In this document: in pieces, positions 26,158 to 35,297 of the stretch
Numbering within the stretch: the stretch's first letter is position 1
Layout of the letters: the number at the start of each line of letters is the position of its first letter
From: Leucobacter sp. UT-8R-CII-1-4
GTDB taxonomy: Bacteria; Actinomycetota; Actinomycetes; Actinomycetales; Microbacteriaceae
Reading direction: 5' to 3'
Length of the DNA stretch: 48,594 nucleotides
Assembly: GCF_030010235.1 (NCBI RefSeq)
Contig: NZ_JASCRS010000003.1
Location: 422,478-471,071, forward strand
Position numbers and translations under genes: made by a program
Notes under the pieces: generated by a model
The model's input: only the letters and a program-made list of their open reading frames with translations
Databases searched by the model: none
Told to the model about the DNA's origin: nothing

Positions 26158-26961
26158 GTGTCGAAGAGGGAAACAAAAACTATCTGGGAACTGCAGGGCT
26201 TAGTTGCCCCGGAATCATTCTCATATCGAGAGGGTGATCACTCAATCCTCTGGTATCGCTGGCCGCACCCAGAGGCTCCAAGATTCGTGCTGGTGCACGG
26301 CATCGGCATGGGCGCGGTAACCTTCACCCGTTTTATCGAAGCGATTCTTCCGGATGCTGAGGTTTTAGCGGTGGATCTGCCCGGCTTCGGCGACTCGCCA
26401 GAGCCCGAGCGCGCACTGAGTATTCCAGACACGGCGAACCTGCTCGCTGAGGCCTTGCGTGCCGCAAACGAGCGCACAGGCAGAAACGATCCTGTCGTGG
26501 CCGTTGGGCACTCGATGGGAGCTCAGGTTGTTGCTGAGCTCGCTGCGCGGCACGCAGACTTGGTTGATCGCGTGGTGTTGTTTGCACCAGCGGTGAATGC
26601 TGCCGAACGCACTGTCAAGCAGCAGGCGAAGCGCATGATGCAAGATCTCTTTGCAGGCAAACCCTTTATTGCGATGGCGACTGGCGTGGTCGAGTACATG
26701 AAGGCCGGCCCTCGCTGGTTTATTAAAAAGCTTGAACCTACGATGGATCACCGGATCGAAGACTGTCTGCCGCAGGTGGTACAACCAGCGCTGGTGCTCT
26801 GCGGCAGCAAGGACAAGGTCACCCCGCCCGAGTGGTGCTATCAGGTCGCGCTTGAACTGCCGGATGGTGAGCTGACCGTGCTCGGCGGGCCCGGGCATGA
26901 GGCGATGATCGCTGAGGGTGAGACCGCCGCCGAACGAGTGTGGCACTGGCTCGAAAGCTGA
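26158..26961 (+). CDS. Alpha/beta hydrolase
   Basis: A 267-residue alpha/beta hydrolase. The oxyanion strand is VHGIGMGAVTF, the nucleophile elbow is GHSMG (Ser119), and the other triad members are Asp219 in CGSKDKVTPPE and His247 in GPGHEAM. A cap region lies between residues 145 and 195. There is no signal peptide, so it is cytoplasmic. The substrate cannot be told; an ester or thioester hydrolase serving the locus is possible but unsupported. The GTG start has a -10 box 7 bases before it and no ribosome site. Confidence 0.85.
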   Translation: MSKRETKTIWELQGLVAPESFSYREGDHSILWYRWPHPEAPRFVLVHGIGMGAVTFTRFIEAILPDAEVLAVDLPGFGDSPEPERALSIPDTANLLAEALRAANERTGRNDPVVAVGHSMGAQVVAELAARHADLVDRVVLFAPAVNAAERTVKQQAKRMMQDLFAGKPFIAMATGVVEYMKAGPRWFIKKLEPTMDHRIEDCLPQVVQPALVLCGSKDKVTPPEWCYQVALELPDGELTVLGGPGHEAMIAEGETAAERVWHWLES

Positions 26962-26999
26962 GGTAGCTTCGGCGCAGTCGCCGATCCAACGAAAAATAC

Positions 27000-27034
27000 A
27001 GCCGGCCACCGCATGTTGCGATGGCCGGCTTTTC
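27000..27034. terminator. Bidirectional intrinsic terminator
   Basis: AGCCGGCCA and TGGCCGGCT form a 9-bp stem with a further inner CGCA/TGCG helix. TTTTCGG follows on the plus strand, and TGTATTTTTCG on the minus strand. It separates two convergent genes. Confidence 0.82.
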
Positions 27035-27037
27035 GGA

Positions 27038-28417
27038 TTAGCTGTCTCGCGCGACTGCGCCGTGCTGATCCCGCGGAATTGGCACCTTGCGCCACGGCAG
27101 TTTCGTTGGCTCGGTGTCTTGAGCCGGAATCTCGAAATCGAAGCGGGTCTTTACCGCGAGAATGATCAGCATCAGCCAGCCGCTTTCAAGCAGCAGGCGG
27201 CTCTCGGTAAGCGACTGGACGAGCAGCGCGGTGAGCACCAGTAGTGGCCACAGCGCACTCGTAGCAAACGGCTGAGCTGGGCCGGGACCGCGACGCGGCT
27301 GATCCACCGCGCGGAACCAAACACGTTGCAGCGTGAGTACCACGATCGGTGCGAACACCAGCACACCGATAATGCCCAATTGCAGCCACACATCAAGCCA
27401 AGCATTGTGCGCGCTCATTACAGCGATACCGGCCTTTGTGTCGAGTCCCTTAAACGGCGCAACCCAGGTTGGCCAGTAGCTCACCCAGCCCCAACCAAAC
27501 CAGGGCCGCTGCTCGACAAGTTCCCAAACTTTTTGCCAGGTTTCAACTCGGCCAGTGAGGTCACCGCTTTTACCAAGCAACCCAAACAGGAACTCGCGAG
27601 CGAAGGTGACTGCGGCAACCGCAACTGCGAGTAGCGCGCCAGCCGTCCAGTACACCGGCATGCGATGCTCTTGGCCGGTGCGCCGGCCCCACAGAGCAAA
27701 CACAAGCACAACCGCGACGACCAGTAGCGCCACCCAAATTGTCGCGCTTCGGGTGAGGACAAGGGTGAGCACTGCGATGGCAACCCAGAACCAGCCGGCG
27801 CTGCGGCGGACAAGTCCGGCGCGCAACTGAATGGCGAACAGAATGAGTGAAATCAGTGCGATAAAACCGAGCAGAACCGAGTTTGCGACGATGCCCTGAA
27901 TTGGGCCGCCTGAGAACAGCAGATCTCGGCTCCAATACAAGATCGCTGGGGTTTTGCCGGCAGGTCGCTCAACCCACCATGCCAGGAGCGGTTCGCGCAC
28001 GAAGATAGCGACCCACAGTTCAAAAAGATAGGAGACTGCGAGTAGCCAGCGCATCGATGTGGCAAGTGTGCGCAGCAATTCGTGCCAACTCAAAATAAAG
28101 GCGAGCACCACTGCGGTTGCGGTGGTCAGGATCTGGGCGACCACTCCGGCGACGGTTTCGAGTCGGTAGGCGCTCCAGAAAATGGAGAGCGCGGCAAGAA
28201 CGAGAAACCAATAGATCGGTGCGGGTAGTCGATACCAGCGAAACCGTGTTGGTTTCAGCCTGATAAACAGCACCACGCTCGTAATCGCAAGGCCGGCAGC
28301 CAGCACAAAAAATGCCGGCAAGCCGACCAGGTAGCGCACCCCGTTGCTGCCAAACGTGAACACGAATACAACGATTGCGAAGGCGCTTACGCCCAAACGA
28401 GTCTTACTCTCGGTCAT
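27038..28417 (-). CDS. O-antigen ligase-like membrane protein
   Basis: A 459-residue polytopic protein with about twelve hydrophobic segments and one large external loop, the profile of the WaaL/Wzy-C family. The hallmark is the loop near residue 290-330: WFGWGWVSYWPTW followed by SAHNAWLDVWLQLG, where the histidine and tryptophans match the O-antigen ligase motif. Such proteins transfer or polymerise undecaprenyl-linked glycans on the outer face. It is the likely final attachment step for this locus. The frame is open upstream to 28477, but the ATG at 28417 is preferred because a TACCAT -10 ends 7 bases before it. Confidence 0.78.
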   Translation of the reverse strand: MTESKTRLGVSAFAIVVFVFTFGSNGVRYLVGLPAFFVLAAGLAITSVVLFIRLKPTRFRWYRLPAPIYWFLVLAALSIFWSAYRLETVAGVVAQILTTATAVVLAFILSWHELLRTLATSMRWLLAVSYLFELWVAIFVREPLLAWWVERPAGKTPAILYWSRDLLFSGGPIQGIVANSVLLGFIALISLILFAIQLRAGLVRRSAGWFWVAIAVLTLVLTRSATIWVALLVVAVVLVFALWGRRTGQEHRMPVYWTAGALLAVAVAAVTFAREFLFGLLGKSGDLTGRVETWQKVWELVEQRPWFGWGWVSYWPTWVAPFKGLDTKAGIAVMSAHNAWLDVWLQLGIIGVLVFAPIVVLTLQRVWFRAVDQPRRGPGPAQPFATSALWPLLVLTALLVQSLTESRLLLESGWLMLIILAVKTRFDFEIPAQDTEPTKLPWRKVPIPRDQHGAVARDS

Positions 28418-28430
28418 AGTCGGTATGGTA
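28418..28430 (-). promoter_or_regulatory. -10 box of a probable leaderless promoter
   Basis: Minus-strand TACCAT (28425-28430), then 7 bases, then the ATG at 28417. Confidence 0.5.
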
Positions 28431-28454
28431 GCGGGTGGATACGGAGCTACGAAC

Positions 28455-29795
28455 ATGTTGATCTTCATCGAGAACACCCCGCGCGCGTACGCGTGGGGAT
28501 CTCGCGATGCATTGCCTGAGCTGCTTGGCGTTGCCCCTACGGGTGAGCCGCAGGCGGAGCTGTGGCTTGGCGACCACCCTGGTGCCCCGGCGACCGTGGC
28601 TAAGGCCAGGCCCGTGCCACAGACGCTGATCGATCTGATCGAAAGCGATCCGGGCCTCTACGGGGTAGATGGACAGCACCTGCCGTTTTTGTTGAAGGTG
28701 CTCGGAATCGGCGCTCCGCTCTCGTTGCAGGTGCACCCGAATAAGGAGCAGGCTGAGGCCGGTTTCGCTCGCGAGGAGGCTGCTGGTGTGCTGCCAGGCT
28801 CACGTGAGCGCAATTACGGTGACGACAATCACAAACCTGAGCTGCTCGTCGCGCTGAGCGAAGTATCTGCTTTGTGCGGGTTTCGTGATCTCGCGGCTGC
28901 TCGTGAAGACTTTCTTGCGCTCGCCGCAGCTGCTCCCGAGGGGGCAATGCGTGATTCGCTCTTGAGTGTTGCTGAGCGGTGTCAATCGCTTGCTGGCGAT
29001 GATGAGGCGCGCTCCGAGTTTTTGCACTGGGCGCTTGGCGGGGGACCGGGTGTCGCCGAGGCGCTCGAGGCTATTGAGCATGTTCTTGCGAAGGTGCCTG
29101 ATGGTGGGGTGGGGATCGATCCCGCGCGTGTGCAGGCCCTCGTAAATCTCACTGCCACCTACCCGGGCGATCCGGGCACGCTTATTTCTGTGTTGCTGCA
29201 CTTGGTCACGCTGCAGCCGGGCGAGGCGATCTATCTGTCGGCGAGGCAATTGCACGCATATCTTTGCGGAATCGCGGTTGAGGTCATGGCGGCTTCGGAC
29301 AACGTATTGCGTGCTGGCTTTACGCAGAAGCACATTGATGTTGACGAGGTGCTTCGAATCGTTGACACTTCGCAGCTTGATACCCCGCGGATTTTTGCAG
29401 ATCACATTGCTCCGGGTCTTGTGACCTGGGCGCCAGCGGTGCCGGAGTTCGCTCTTTCTCGGGCGAGGCTTGGTGATCCAGCGAAGCATCTTGCGTTTGA
29501 TGAGCCGAGTTCGGTGCAGATCGATCACGAATCGCCGAATGGTGAAGAATACAGCGAACCCGCAGAAAGCGTGATTGTTGCTGTGCCCTACCCGACTGTG
29601 CTTGTCGTGGTGTCGGGTCGGGTGCGTGTTGAGCGTGTTGGGGGCGAACTCTCAGAAGTTGCGAGTGCCGGTCGAGGCCAATCGCTGTATGTTTCTGCGG
29701 GTGAAGACATTGAACTTACCGGTGTCGCCGAGGTGTTTATTGCGACAGTTGGTACCAAATGGTCGCGCGTGTCTAAACCCTCAAGTGCTAATTGA
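28455..29795 (+). CDS. manA: Mannose-6-phosphate isomerase, class I
   Basis: A 446-residue type I phosphomannose isomerase that interconverts fructose-6-P and mannose-6-P, feeding GDP-mannose and polyprenyl-phosphate mannose. Family motifs are PRAYAWGS at the N terminus, LPFLLKVLGIGAPLSLQVHPNKEQA with the zinc ligands Gln and His, the KPEL glutamate after DNHKPE, and EVMAASDNVLRAGFTQKHID in the C-terminal cupin, which carries the active-site arginine. ATG 28455 is chosen because homology starts there and GGAG precedes it by about eight bases; the longer upstream frame overlaps the ligase gene. Confidence 0.93.
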   Translation: MLIFIENTPRAYAWGSRDALPELLGVAPTGEPQAELWLGDHPGAPATVAKARPVPQTLIDLIESDPGLYGVDGQHLPFLLKVLGIGAPLSLQVHPNKEQAEAGFAREEAAGVLPGSRERNYGDDNHKPELLVALSEVSALCGFRDLAAAREDFLALAAAAPEGAMRDSLLSVAERCQSLAGDDEARSEFLHWALGGGPGVAEALEAIEHVLAKVPDGGVGIDPARVQALVNLTATYPGDPGTLISVLLHLVTLQPGEAIYLSARQLHAYLCGIAVEVMAASDNVLRAGFTQKHIDVDEVLRIVDTSQLDTPRIFADHIAPGLVTWAPAVPEFALSRARLGDPAKHLAFDEPSSVQIDHESPNGEEYSEPAESVIVAVPYPTVLVVVSGRVRVERVGGELSEVASAGRGQSLYVSAGEDIELTGVAEVFIATVGTKWSRVSKPSSAN

Positions 29796-29802
29796 GGGTT
29801 TA
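29774..29802 (+). terminator. Hairpin containing the manA stop codon
   Basis: An 11-bp perfect stem (TAAACCCTCAA against TTGAGGGTTTA) with a 7-base loop. The TGA stop of manA (29793-29795) is in the right arm. No U tract follows. Confidence 0.55.
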
Positions 29803-29890
29803 AGATTTCCAGCTTGACTTCGTCGAACTACAACGGTGTAATTGTGTGAAGATCAGAGTCCGACACCACACCGAGAGGAGTTCAGTGCCA

Positions 29891-30208
29891 ATGTCGCTTC
29901 ACTCCAACAGCTCGCAGGTTCCCGGCAACTGGTACGTCGACCCAGTATTTCTCGGGGTTCCAGGCGTACGTAAGGTTGATGACGATGAGGCGCTCGCCTG
30001 GCAGGGAGACGCACTCTGTGCGCAAACCGACCCAGAAGCCTTCTTCCCAGAAAAGGGCGGCAGCACCCGCGAAGCAAAGAGAATTTGCGATGGGTGCGAA
30101 GTTCGCAGCGAATGCCTCGACTACGCGCTGGCCAACGATGAGCGCTTCGGTATCTGGGGTGGGCTCAGCGAACGCGAACGACGCAAGCTTCGCCGCGAAG
30201 CTGGCTAA
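29891..30208 (+). CDS. whiB2: WhiB2/WhmD-type iron-sulfur transcription factor
   Basis: A 105-residue WhiB-family protein. The four iron-sulfur cysteines are in ALCAQTD, RICDGCEVRSEC, and the GIWGGLSERERRKLRR block is the G(V/I)WGG turn plus basic DNA-binding tail. The match to the WhiB2 branch is very close (DPEAFFPEKGGSTREAKRIC). In known actinobacteria WhiB2 controls septation and is essential. The ATG at 29891 is listed; a GTG at 29885 is four bases after GAGAGGAG and could be the real start. The neighbouring manA is common in actinobacteria. Confidence 0.93.
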   Translation: MSLHSNSSQVPGNWYVDPVFLGVPGVRKVDDDEALAWQGDALCAQTDPEAFFPEKGGSTREAKRICDGCEVRSECLDYALANDERFGIWGGLSERERRKLRREAG

Positions 30209-30224
30209 CTCTTTCTTCTCAAGC

Positions 30225-30254
30225 TAAAGGCAGCCTGCCCGCAGGCCACCTTTA
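30225..30254 (+). terminator. Hairpin terminator after whiB2
   Basis: A 13-bp stem with two mismatches (TAAAGGCAGCCTG against CAGGCCACCTTTA) and a CCCG loop. It lacks a U tract. Confidence 0.5.
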
Positions 30255-30370
30255 AGATGCTCTTGCGCAGGACCATCAAGGTGCCTTTCCGTGAAGGCCC
30301 CTCGTAGATTTCGATTTCTGCGGCACGCCGTGGCAAACATCCCAGGCGATCAGCCTAGGCTTGCGGTGTT

Positions 30371-33300
30371 ATGCGAACTAGAGTGACCGCCATTCTCGTC
30401 GCCAGGCACGGCGGCGAGTGGCTAGACCAGACCCTCGCGGGGATTGCCGCGCAAACACGGCAGCCCGAACGCGTAATCGCTGTCGTGAACGGCGGGCGCG
30501 AGAGTATCGCGCAGCAGCTCAGAAGCGTGGCCGGTATTTCGGGCGTGGTCAGCACGCAAGCGATTACTTCCTTCGGTGCTGCGGTGCAGCAGGGCATCGC
30601 AGCGGTGCCAAGCGACCGGGCAGAAACCACACACTCGCAGTTCACCGCCGGTGCGGCTGAGCAACCACAGACAGAACCCTTCCAAGACTGGTTCTGGCTG
30701 CTCACTGAAGATTCAGCCCCAGAGCCGCGCGCACTTGAAGAGATCCTTTCGACAGTGCAGCGCGCCCCCTCGGTCGCAGTTGCGGGTCCAAAACTCGTCG
30801 ACTGGGATCACCCGGACCGGATCATTGAGCTCGGCCAAAGCCTGACGCAGCGGGGCGATCGTTGGCTATTGCGTCGCCAAGAGCGCGACCAGCAACAATA
30901 CGACCATCTTCAAGATGTACTGGGTGTTGGCCCAGTCGGCATGCTTGTGCGGGCAGACGTTTGGCGTCAGCTTGAGGGCTTTGACCCCGCATATGCCGTG
31001 TACGACGACGGCCTTGACCTCAGCGTTCGCGCCCGACTGGCCGGCTATCGTGTGGTCGTCGCGCCCACTTCGCGTGTGCGCTTCGCGCAACTGGGTGTCG
31101 CCGGCCCTCGCATCGAACGATCAAAGCGAGTGCTGCGGGCCGCCCACCGCGAGGCACGAACCTCGCAATTGCATCGCCGAATTTCATACGCTCCGGCACT
31201 TGCTGCCTTCTTTATGTGGCTCGGATTGCCGCTCGTTGCGATCGCGCGAGTGTGCTGGGCGCTCATTCGAGAGCAGCCGGGCAACATGTGGGCTGAGTTC
31301 TCCTCAGCTCTTCGAGTCTTTTTCACCCCAGGATCGCTCACCGCTTCACGGCGTCGAGTTCGTGGCGCAAGCACAGCAGGTTGGAGCGCGGTTCGCCCGC
31401 TCCGGGTAGACAGCAAGACAGTGCGAACCGCACGCATGATCGACCGAGAAGCAATTCTTGCTTCGCAGGGCCGAATGCGCGAAGAACTGCACTTTATTTC
31501 GACTGGCGGTTTGGCAGTCTTGCTGGCCAGCGTGCTAGCCGCAATCGGTCTCACCTGGTGGGCGCTCACCAAGACCAGTCTTGCAGGCGGGGCGCTTGCA
31601 CCGCTCAATTCGATTGGCGAACTCTGGGCAAACACACGCATCTTTGATGGTGTCGCAGCTGACCCGTTCTCTTGGGTGCTCGCGCTGCTTGGCAGCCTCA
31701 CCTTCTGGAACCCATCGCACGCGATTGTGTTGATGCTCGTCGCGGCTATTCCGCTGGCGGCTCTTGGCGGCTGGATTTGGGCGGCTCAGCTGACCAAAAA
31801 CGCTGCGGGCCGTGCACTATTGAGCTTCGCGTGGGCGTTTAGTCCGGTGCTGCTCGGCTCGCTCGCGGGCGGCCGATTGCCAACGCTGATTCTTGCCGTT
31901 GTCCTACCGTGGCTCTTGCTCGCGGCCACTCGCGCACGTACCTCGTGGAGTTGGGCTGGTACAGCTTCGCTGCTTGCAGCCATTGTGCTCGCTTGCGCTC
32001 CTGTGCTGCTGCCTGCCGCGATTGTGCTTCTGGTGGTTGGCATTATCAGCTCGCCGCGCGGTACGGCCCGTGTTCTCACCGTGGCAATCGCTCCGCTTGC
32101 GCTTTTCGCACCGAAGCTGTTGATGCTGTTGCGCGGTGCAAACCCTATCGACCTGTTGCTTGATCCGGGCATCGTTTCGCCCTTCACCCCGGGTAACACG
32201 TGGCATCTGCTGCTTGGGTTCCCAGAGTTCGGGCTCGAAGGCTGGGGTGCAATCTTTGAGCAGATCGGCCTCGGCAATTTCCCTGTCACGCTGCTTGTCG
32301 GCGTGCTGCTCTTGCCAATCGTGCTGCTTGCAGCGATTGGTTTGCTCACCGGGCGAGTACCGTTCACCGTGCTGCACGCGGTGCTCGGTGGTCTCGGTTT
32401 GCTGACCGCGGTCGTGAGCGCAAAGCTGCAGCTCATGGTGGTGGGCGGCGAAGCTGTTTCGATCTGGACCGGTTCGGGTATTGCGCTCTACTGGATCGCA
32501 GTTCTCGGTCTTGCCTCAGTTGGCACAACAGTGCTGCGAAAGGCCGCCGCTCCGGTTGTCGCAGTTTCACTTGTGCTTGCGCTTACTTCGGTTGCTCCGG
32601 TTGCGGTTAAATTGGCGACGGCTCAGACCGGAATGGTTTCTGGTGAAGCCCAGATGCCAGCGCTCGTGCTCGCAGCGGGCACTCAAGATCCCGACCTTCG
32701 AACTCTCGTGATTACCGTTGAGGGTAAACGTGAGGTGCGTGCTCAGATAGTGACCGGCGCAGGTTTGCATCTTGACGAAATGCGTACCGGTGCGATCTCC
32801 GAGTCGTTGACGGTTGAAGACAGCAAGCTGGCTGAGGTTGTGGGCGCGCTTGCGAGTACTGGCGATGAGGATCGCACGGCCTCGCTACTCGCCGCAGAGG
32901 ATATCGGTTTTGTGCTCTTGGAGAATGCCGGTGATGCGACCGAGCGTTCGCAGTTGCAATCTGCATTTGACCAGCAGACCGCTCTTGAGAACGCTGGACA
33001 GACATCACACGGACTGCTCTGGCGTGCTGCCGATACGAGTGCGAATACCGCCGTTGCGGATGAGCATGTTGCCTCGGGCCCGTGGCTTGTCGGTATGAGT
33101 TACAAGGTCTTCACTCAGCTGATCTGGTGGATTCAGGTTGTTGTGCTCGGCGCCATGATTTTGCTCGCCTTGCCTACCGGTGAGGTGGTTGAAGAGCCGC
33201 AGCGCAGGCGCAAGCGTAAGAACGGCAAGACTGGGCCCGACGAGGTCTTGGCAAAGACCGACGAGACCGCACCGGCTGGGGCAGAGCAATCTGCCGCTTC

Positions 33301-33631
33301 GGTTGAACCGGCAGTAGTTGAACCTGCGACCGCTGACCCCGCAACCGAGACAACAGCTCCGGTGGAGCCCTCGGCTGACGAACCGCAGAGGGTCGATCCA
33401 GCGTCTGAACATAACGCGGATGCAAACGAAATCTCTCAGGCGATTGAAGACCGGGAAACTACCGAGGCTCAAGAACCAGCGGAACCAGCGGAACCAGCAG
33501 AATCAGCGGAACCAGCGGGACCAGCGGGACCAGCCGAGCCGGCAGCCGCTGCTGAGAAACACCCACAGCGCAAGATTCCAAAGTTCTTGCGCCCAGCCGA
33601 CGATGAGGCGAGCGAGGGAGGCGAACGATGA
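30371..33631 (+). CDS. Large family 2 glycosyltransferase with membrane domain
   Basis: A 1086-residue protein. Residues 1-260 form a GT2 domain (VTAILVARHGGEWLDQTL at the N terminus, ED pair in LLTEDSAP, then VGPVGMLVRADVWRQLEGFD and YDDGLDLSVRARLAGY as the acceptor region). About twelve hydrophobic segments follow between residues 280 and 930, and residues 940-1086 are a disordered Glu/Pro/Ala tail with a near-perfect 9-bp DNA repeat. Actinobacteria often have such a protein next to WhiB2 and a DUF5719 gene, and it is thought to act in envelope glycan assembly; that is inference. Its stop overlaps the next gene by ATGA. A TAGGCT -10 box lies 9 bases before the ATG. Confidence 0.8.
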   Translation: MRTRVTAILVARHGGEWLDQTLAGIAAQTRQPERVIAVVNGGRESIAQQLRSVAGISGVVSTQAITSFGAAVQQGIAAVPSDRAETTHSQFTAGAAEQPQTEPFQDWFWLLTEDSAPEPRALEEILSTVQRAPSVAVAGPKLVDWDHPDRIIELGQSLTQRGDRWLLRRQERDQQQYDHLQDVLGVGPVGMLVRADVWRQLEGFDPAYAVYDDGLDLSVRARLAGYRVVVAPTSRVRFAQLGVAGPRIERSKRVLRAAHREARTSQLHRRISYAPALAAFFMWLGLPLVAIARVCWALIREQPGNMWAEFSSALRVFFTPGSLTASRRRVRGASTAGWSAVRPLRVDSKTVRTARMIDREAILASQGRMREELHFISTGGLAVLLASVLAAIGLTWWALTKTSLAGGALAPLNSIGELWANTRIFDGVAADPFSWVLALLGSLTFWNPSHAIVLMLVAAIPLAALGGWIWAAQLTKNAAGRALLSFAWAFSPVLLGSLAGGRLPTLILAVVLPWLLLAATRARTSWSWAGTASLLAAIVLACAPVLLPAAIVLLVVGIISSPRGTARVLTVAIAPLALFAPKLLMLLRGANPIDLLLDPGIVSPFTPGNTWHLLLGFPEFGLEGWGAIFEQIGLGNFPVTLLVGVLLLPIVLLAAIGLLTGRVPFTVLHAVLGGLGLLTAVVSAKLQLMVVGGEAVSIWTGSGIALYWIAVLGLASVGTTVLRKAAAPVVAVSLVLALTSVAPVAVKLATAQTGMVSGEAQMPALVLAAGTQDPDLRTLVITVEGKREVRAQIVTGAGLHLDEMRTGAISESLTVEDSKLAEVVGALASTGDEDRTASLLAAEDIGFVLLENAGDATERSQLQSAFDQQTALENAGQTSHGLLWRAADTSANTAVADEHVASGPWLVGMSYKVFTQLIWWIQVVVLGAMILLALPTGEVVEEPQRRRKRKNGKTGPDEVLAKTDETAPAGAEQSAASVEPAVVEPATADPATETTAPVEPSADEPQRVDPASEHNADANEISQAIEDRETTEAQEPAEPAEPAESAEPAGPAGPAEPAAAAEKHPQRKIPKFLRPADDEASEGGER
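33473..33544 (+). repeat. Eight tandem 9-bp units inside the GT2 gene
   Basis: Units read GAACCAGCG, GAACCAGCG, GAACCAGCA, GAATCAGCG, GAACCAGCG, GGACCAGCG, GGACCAGCC, GAGCCGGCA, encoding E-P-A type triplets. The copy number could change by slippage without breaking the frame. Confidence 0.9.
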
Positions 33632-35034
33632 GTGAAAAGTCAAAGAGCATGCTGCGCGGAAGCGCGCGGGCGCTGACGGGTGTAGCAATCATTGGTGTCT
33701 CGGTAGCTACCGCTGCGCTGCTTGGCTCTGGGGTTGTCGGGATCCCGAGCTTCGAACGTCAAGCCGTCGCGGTCACCGCAGACGCAAGCCAGAACGCAAC
33801 TTATGCACTGGTGTGCACGGGCTCATTTGCCGAACTCGGTTCTGATCCGTCGAGGCCAACCGCAGCAATCCCTGGAGGCAGCAGCACAGTGCTGCTCACC
33901 GGGGAATCGCTTGAAGAACGCGTCCTTGCCCGTGAAACTGAAGGCGGAACCGCGCCATCAGTGATCGAAAGTTCTGCAGACGGGAATCTTGCCGCTGCAG
34001 AGCTTCAGCAGGTGACCACAACGGCACTTCAGGGTCTCAGCGCCTCCAGCTGCGCAGAACCCGTGCATGAACAGTGGCTCGTCGGTGGTGGCACTACTCT
34101 GGGCCAATCCACCACGCTTGTACTTGGCAACCCGTTTGCCGTGCCATCCACTGTGCAAGTTTCAATCTTTGACGAAAACGGCAAGGTTGACTCATCACGC
34201 ACCACGGGTGTGTTGGTGCCAGCCGGATCGCAGCGAATTGTGTCCTTGAACGGCTACGCGCCTGGGCGCGAAAGTCTGGTTGTGCGTGTTGAAAGCACGG
34301 GAGCCGCCGTGACGGCAGCCCTCGGAGTCTCGCAGACCATTGACATTCGCTCATTCGCGGTAGACACCGCTACCCGCCAGCTTTCACCTGAGCCAATGCT
34401 TGTCATCCCAGGTGTTGCGAACATGGTCACAGAAGAAAAAGTCTCTGACGGTGCTGCGCCCGACACCGACTTGAATCCGATTCAGGTTCGTTTGCTGTCG
34501 CCTGAGGGCAGCGGCACAGCCGTGATCAGCGCGCACGACCCAGAGGGCAGCTCAACCGAGCTTGGCACCGTTGAACTCAAAGCTGGCGTGGTTTCTGACT
34601 TCAAGGTGAAACAGTGGCCAGCAAATGCCCAGGCGATCGTCGTCGAAGCTGATGTACCTGTCGTCGGTGGAGCCCGGGGCTCGGCTGATGTGCCACCAGC
34701 ACATGATTACGCCTGGTTTTCTCCCGCACCAGAACTGCCAAGCAACAGCAAGTTCGGCGCTTCGGTCGTGCTTGGCGGAGAACTCGTGCTGACCAACCCA
34801 GGCACTGAAGAAGTCACAGTCACAGTGGCTACCGAGGGTGCAACTGCGCCAGAGCAGACAATTAACCTGCCCGCAGGCGCCGCAATTCCCGTCTCTGGCA
34901 AGGGTCAACTGTGGCTCACCAGCACGGGTCCCGTCTATGCCGGGGTGCGCATCCTGAGCGGCCCAAACATTGCTGGCTATCCGGTGCTTGCGCCGATGGA
35001 ACGCAGCCTGGCCCTCACAGTATTTACCCGCTAA
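33628..35034 (+). CDS. DUF5719 family membrane-anchored protein
   Basis: A 468-residue exported protein with one N-terminal membrane anchor (ALTGVAIIGVSVATAALLGS), followed by an extracellular beta-rich region. It shares the general features of DUF5719 proteins, which accompany large GT2 proteins in actinobacteria: repeated short beta-strands, GTTLGQSTTLVLGNPF and LVLTNPGTEEVTV sandwich motifs, and a Cys pair (Cys in LVCTGSF and SSCAEP). It has no catalytic motif that I can see. The ATG overlaps the upstream stop, so it is coupled to the GT2 gene and may be its extracytoplasmic partner. Confidence 0.72.
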   Translation: MSEKSKSMLRGSARALTGVAIIGVSVATAALLGSGVVGIPSFERQAVAVTADASQNATYALVCTGSFAELGSDPSRPTAAIPGGSSTVLLTGESLEERVLARETEGGTAPSVIESSADGNLAAAELQQVTTTALQGLSASSCAEPVHEQWLVGGGTTLGQSTTLVLGNPFAVPSTVQVSIFDENGKVDSSRTTGVLVPAGSQRIVSLNGYAPGRESLVVRVESTGAAVTAALGVSQTIDIRSFAVDTATRQLSPEPMLVIPGVANMVTEEKVSDGAAPDTDLNPIQVRLLSPEGSGTAVISAHDPEGSSTELGTVELKAGVVSDFKVKQWPANAQAIVVEADVPVVGGARGSADVPPAHDYAWFSPAPELPSNSKFGASVVLGGELVLTNPGTEEVTVTVATEGATAPEQTINLPAGAAIPVSGKGQLWLTSTGPVYAGVRILSGPNIAGYPVLAPMERSLALTVFTR

Positions 35035-35044
35035 CACTTGTCAT

Positions 35045-35284
35045 ATGGCTCCCGAGCGCACAGAACCAGAGCGGCCCACTGGCTGGGAGAGCAGGCTGTG
35101 CGCTCGAGTCGGGTGCGCGCAAGTGGCGCGGTACACACTCACCGCTGACTACACAGACAGAATGATGGCGGTGGGGCCGCTCAGTCCCGAACGCACCCCG
35201 CCGGCGCTCGACCTGTGCGAGAGACATGCTGAATCTCTCGCGCCGCCAGAGGGCTGGCAGTTGGTGCGGCACAGCTCCGACTAA
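35045..35284 (+). CDS. DUF3499 family small protein
   Basis: A 79-residue protein. CARVGCAQVARYTLTADYTDRM, VGPLSPE and LDLCERHAESLAPPEGW match the DUF3499 pattern, whose Cys residues and CxxH suggest a metal-binding ribbon. These genes are found beside the mtrAB and whiB2 regions in many actinobacteria; their function is unknown. The frame is open upstream (34970), but the ATG at 35045 is preferred because the Cys block begins 23 codons after it and homology does not extend earlier. Confidence 0.72.
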   Translation: MAPERTEPERPTGWESRLCARVGCAQVARYTLTADYTDRMMAVGPLSPERTPPALDLCERHAESLAPPEGWQLVRHSSD

Positions 35285-35285
35285 G

Positions 35286-35297
35286 TAGACTGATGAC
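35286..35297 (+). promoter_or_regulatory. -10 box of a probable leaderless promoter
   Basis: TAGACT at 35286-35291, a 6-base spacer, then the GTG at 35298. A TTGGTG (35261-35266) 19 bases upstream may be a -35. Confidence 0.5.

Noticed and set aside
25838..26203. Plus-strand open frame opposite the unknown gene
   Set aside because: The product is Ser/Arg-rich with no start signal, and it overlaps both the minus-strand gene and the start of the hydrolase. It is a shadow of the minus-strand coding frame.
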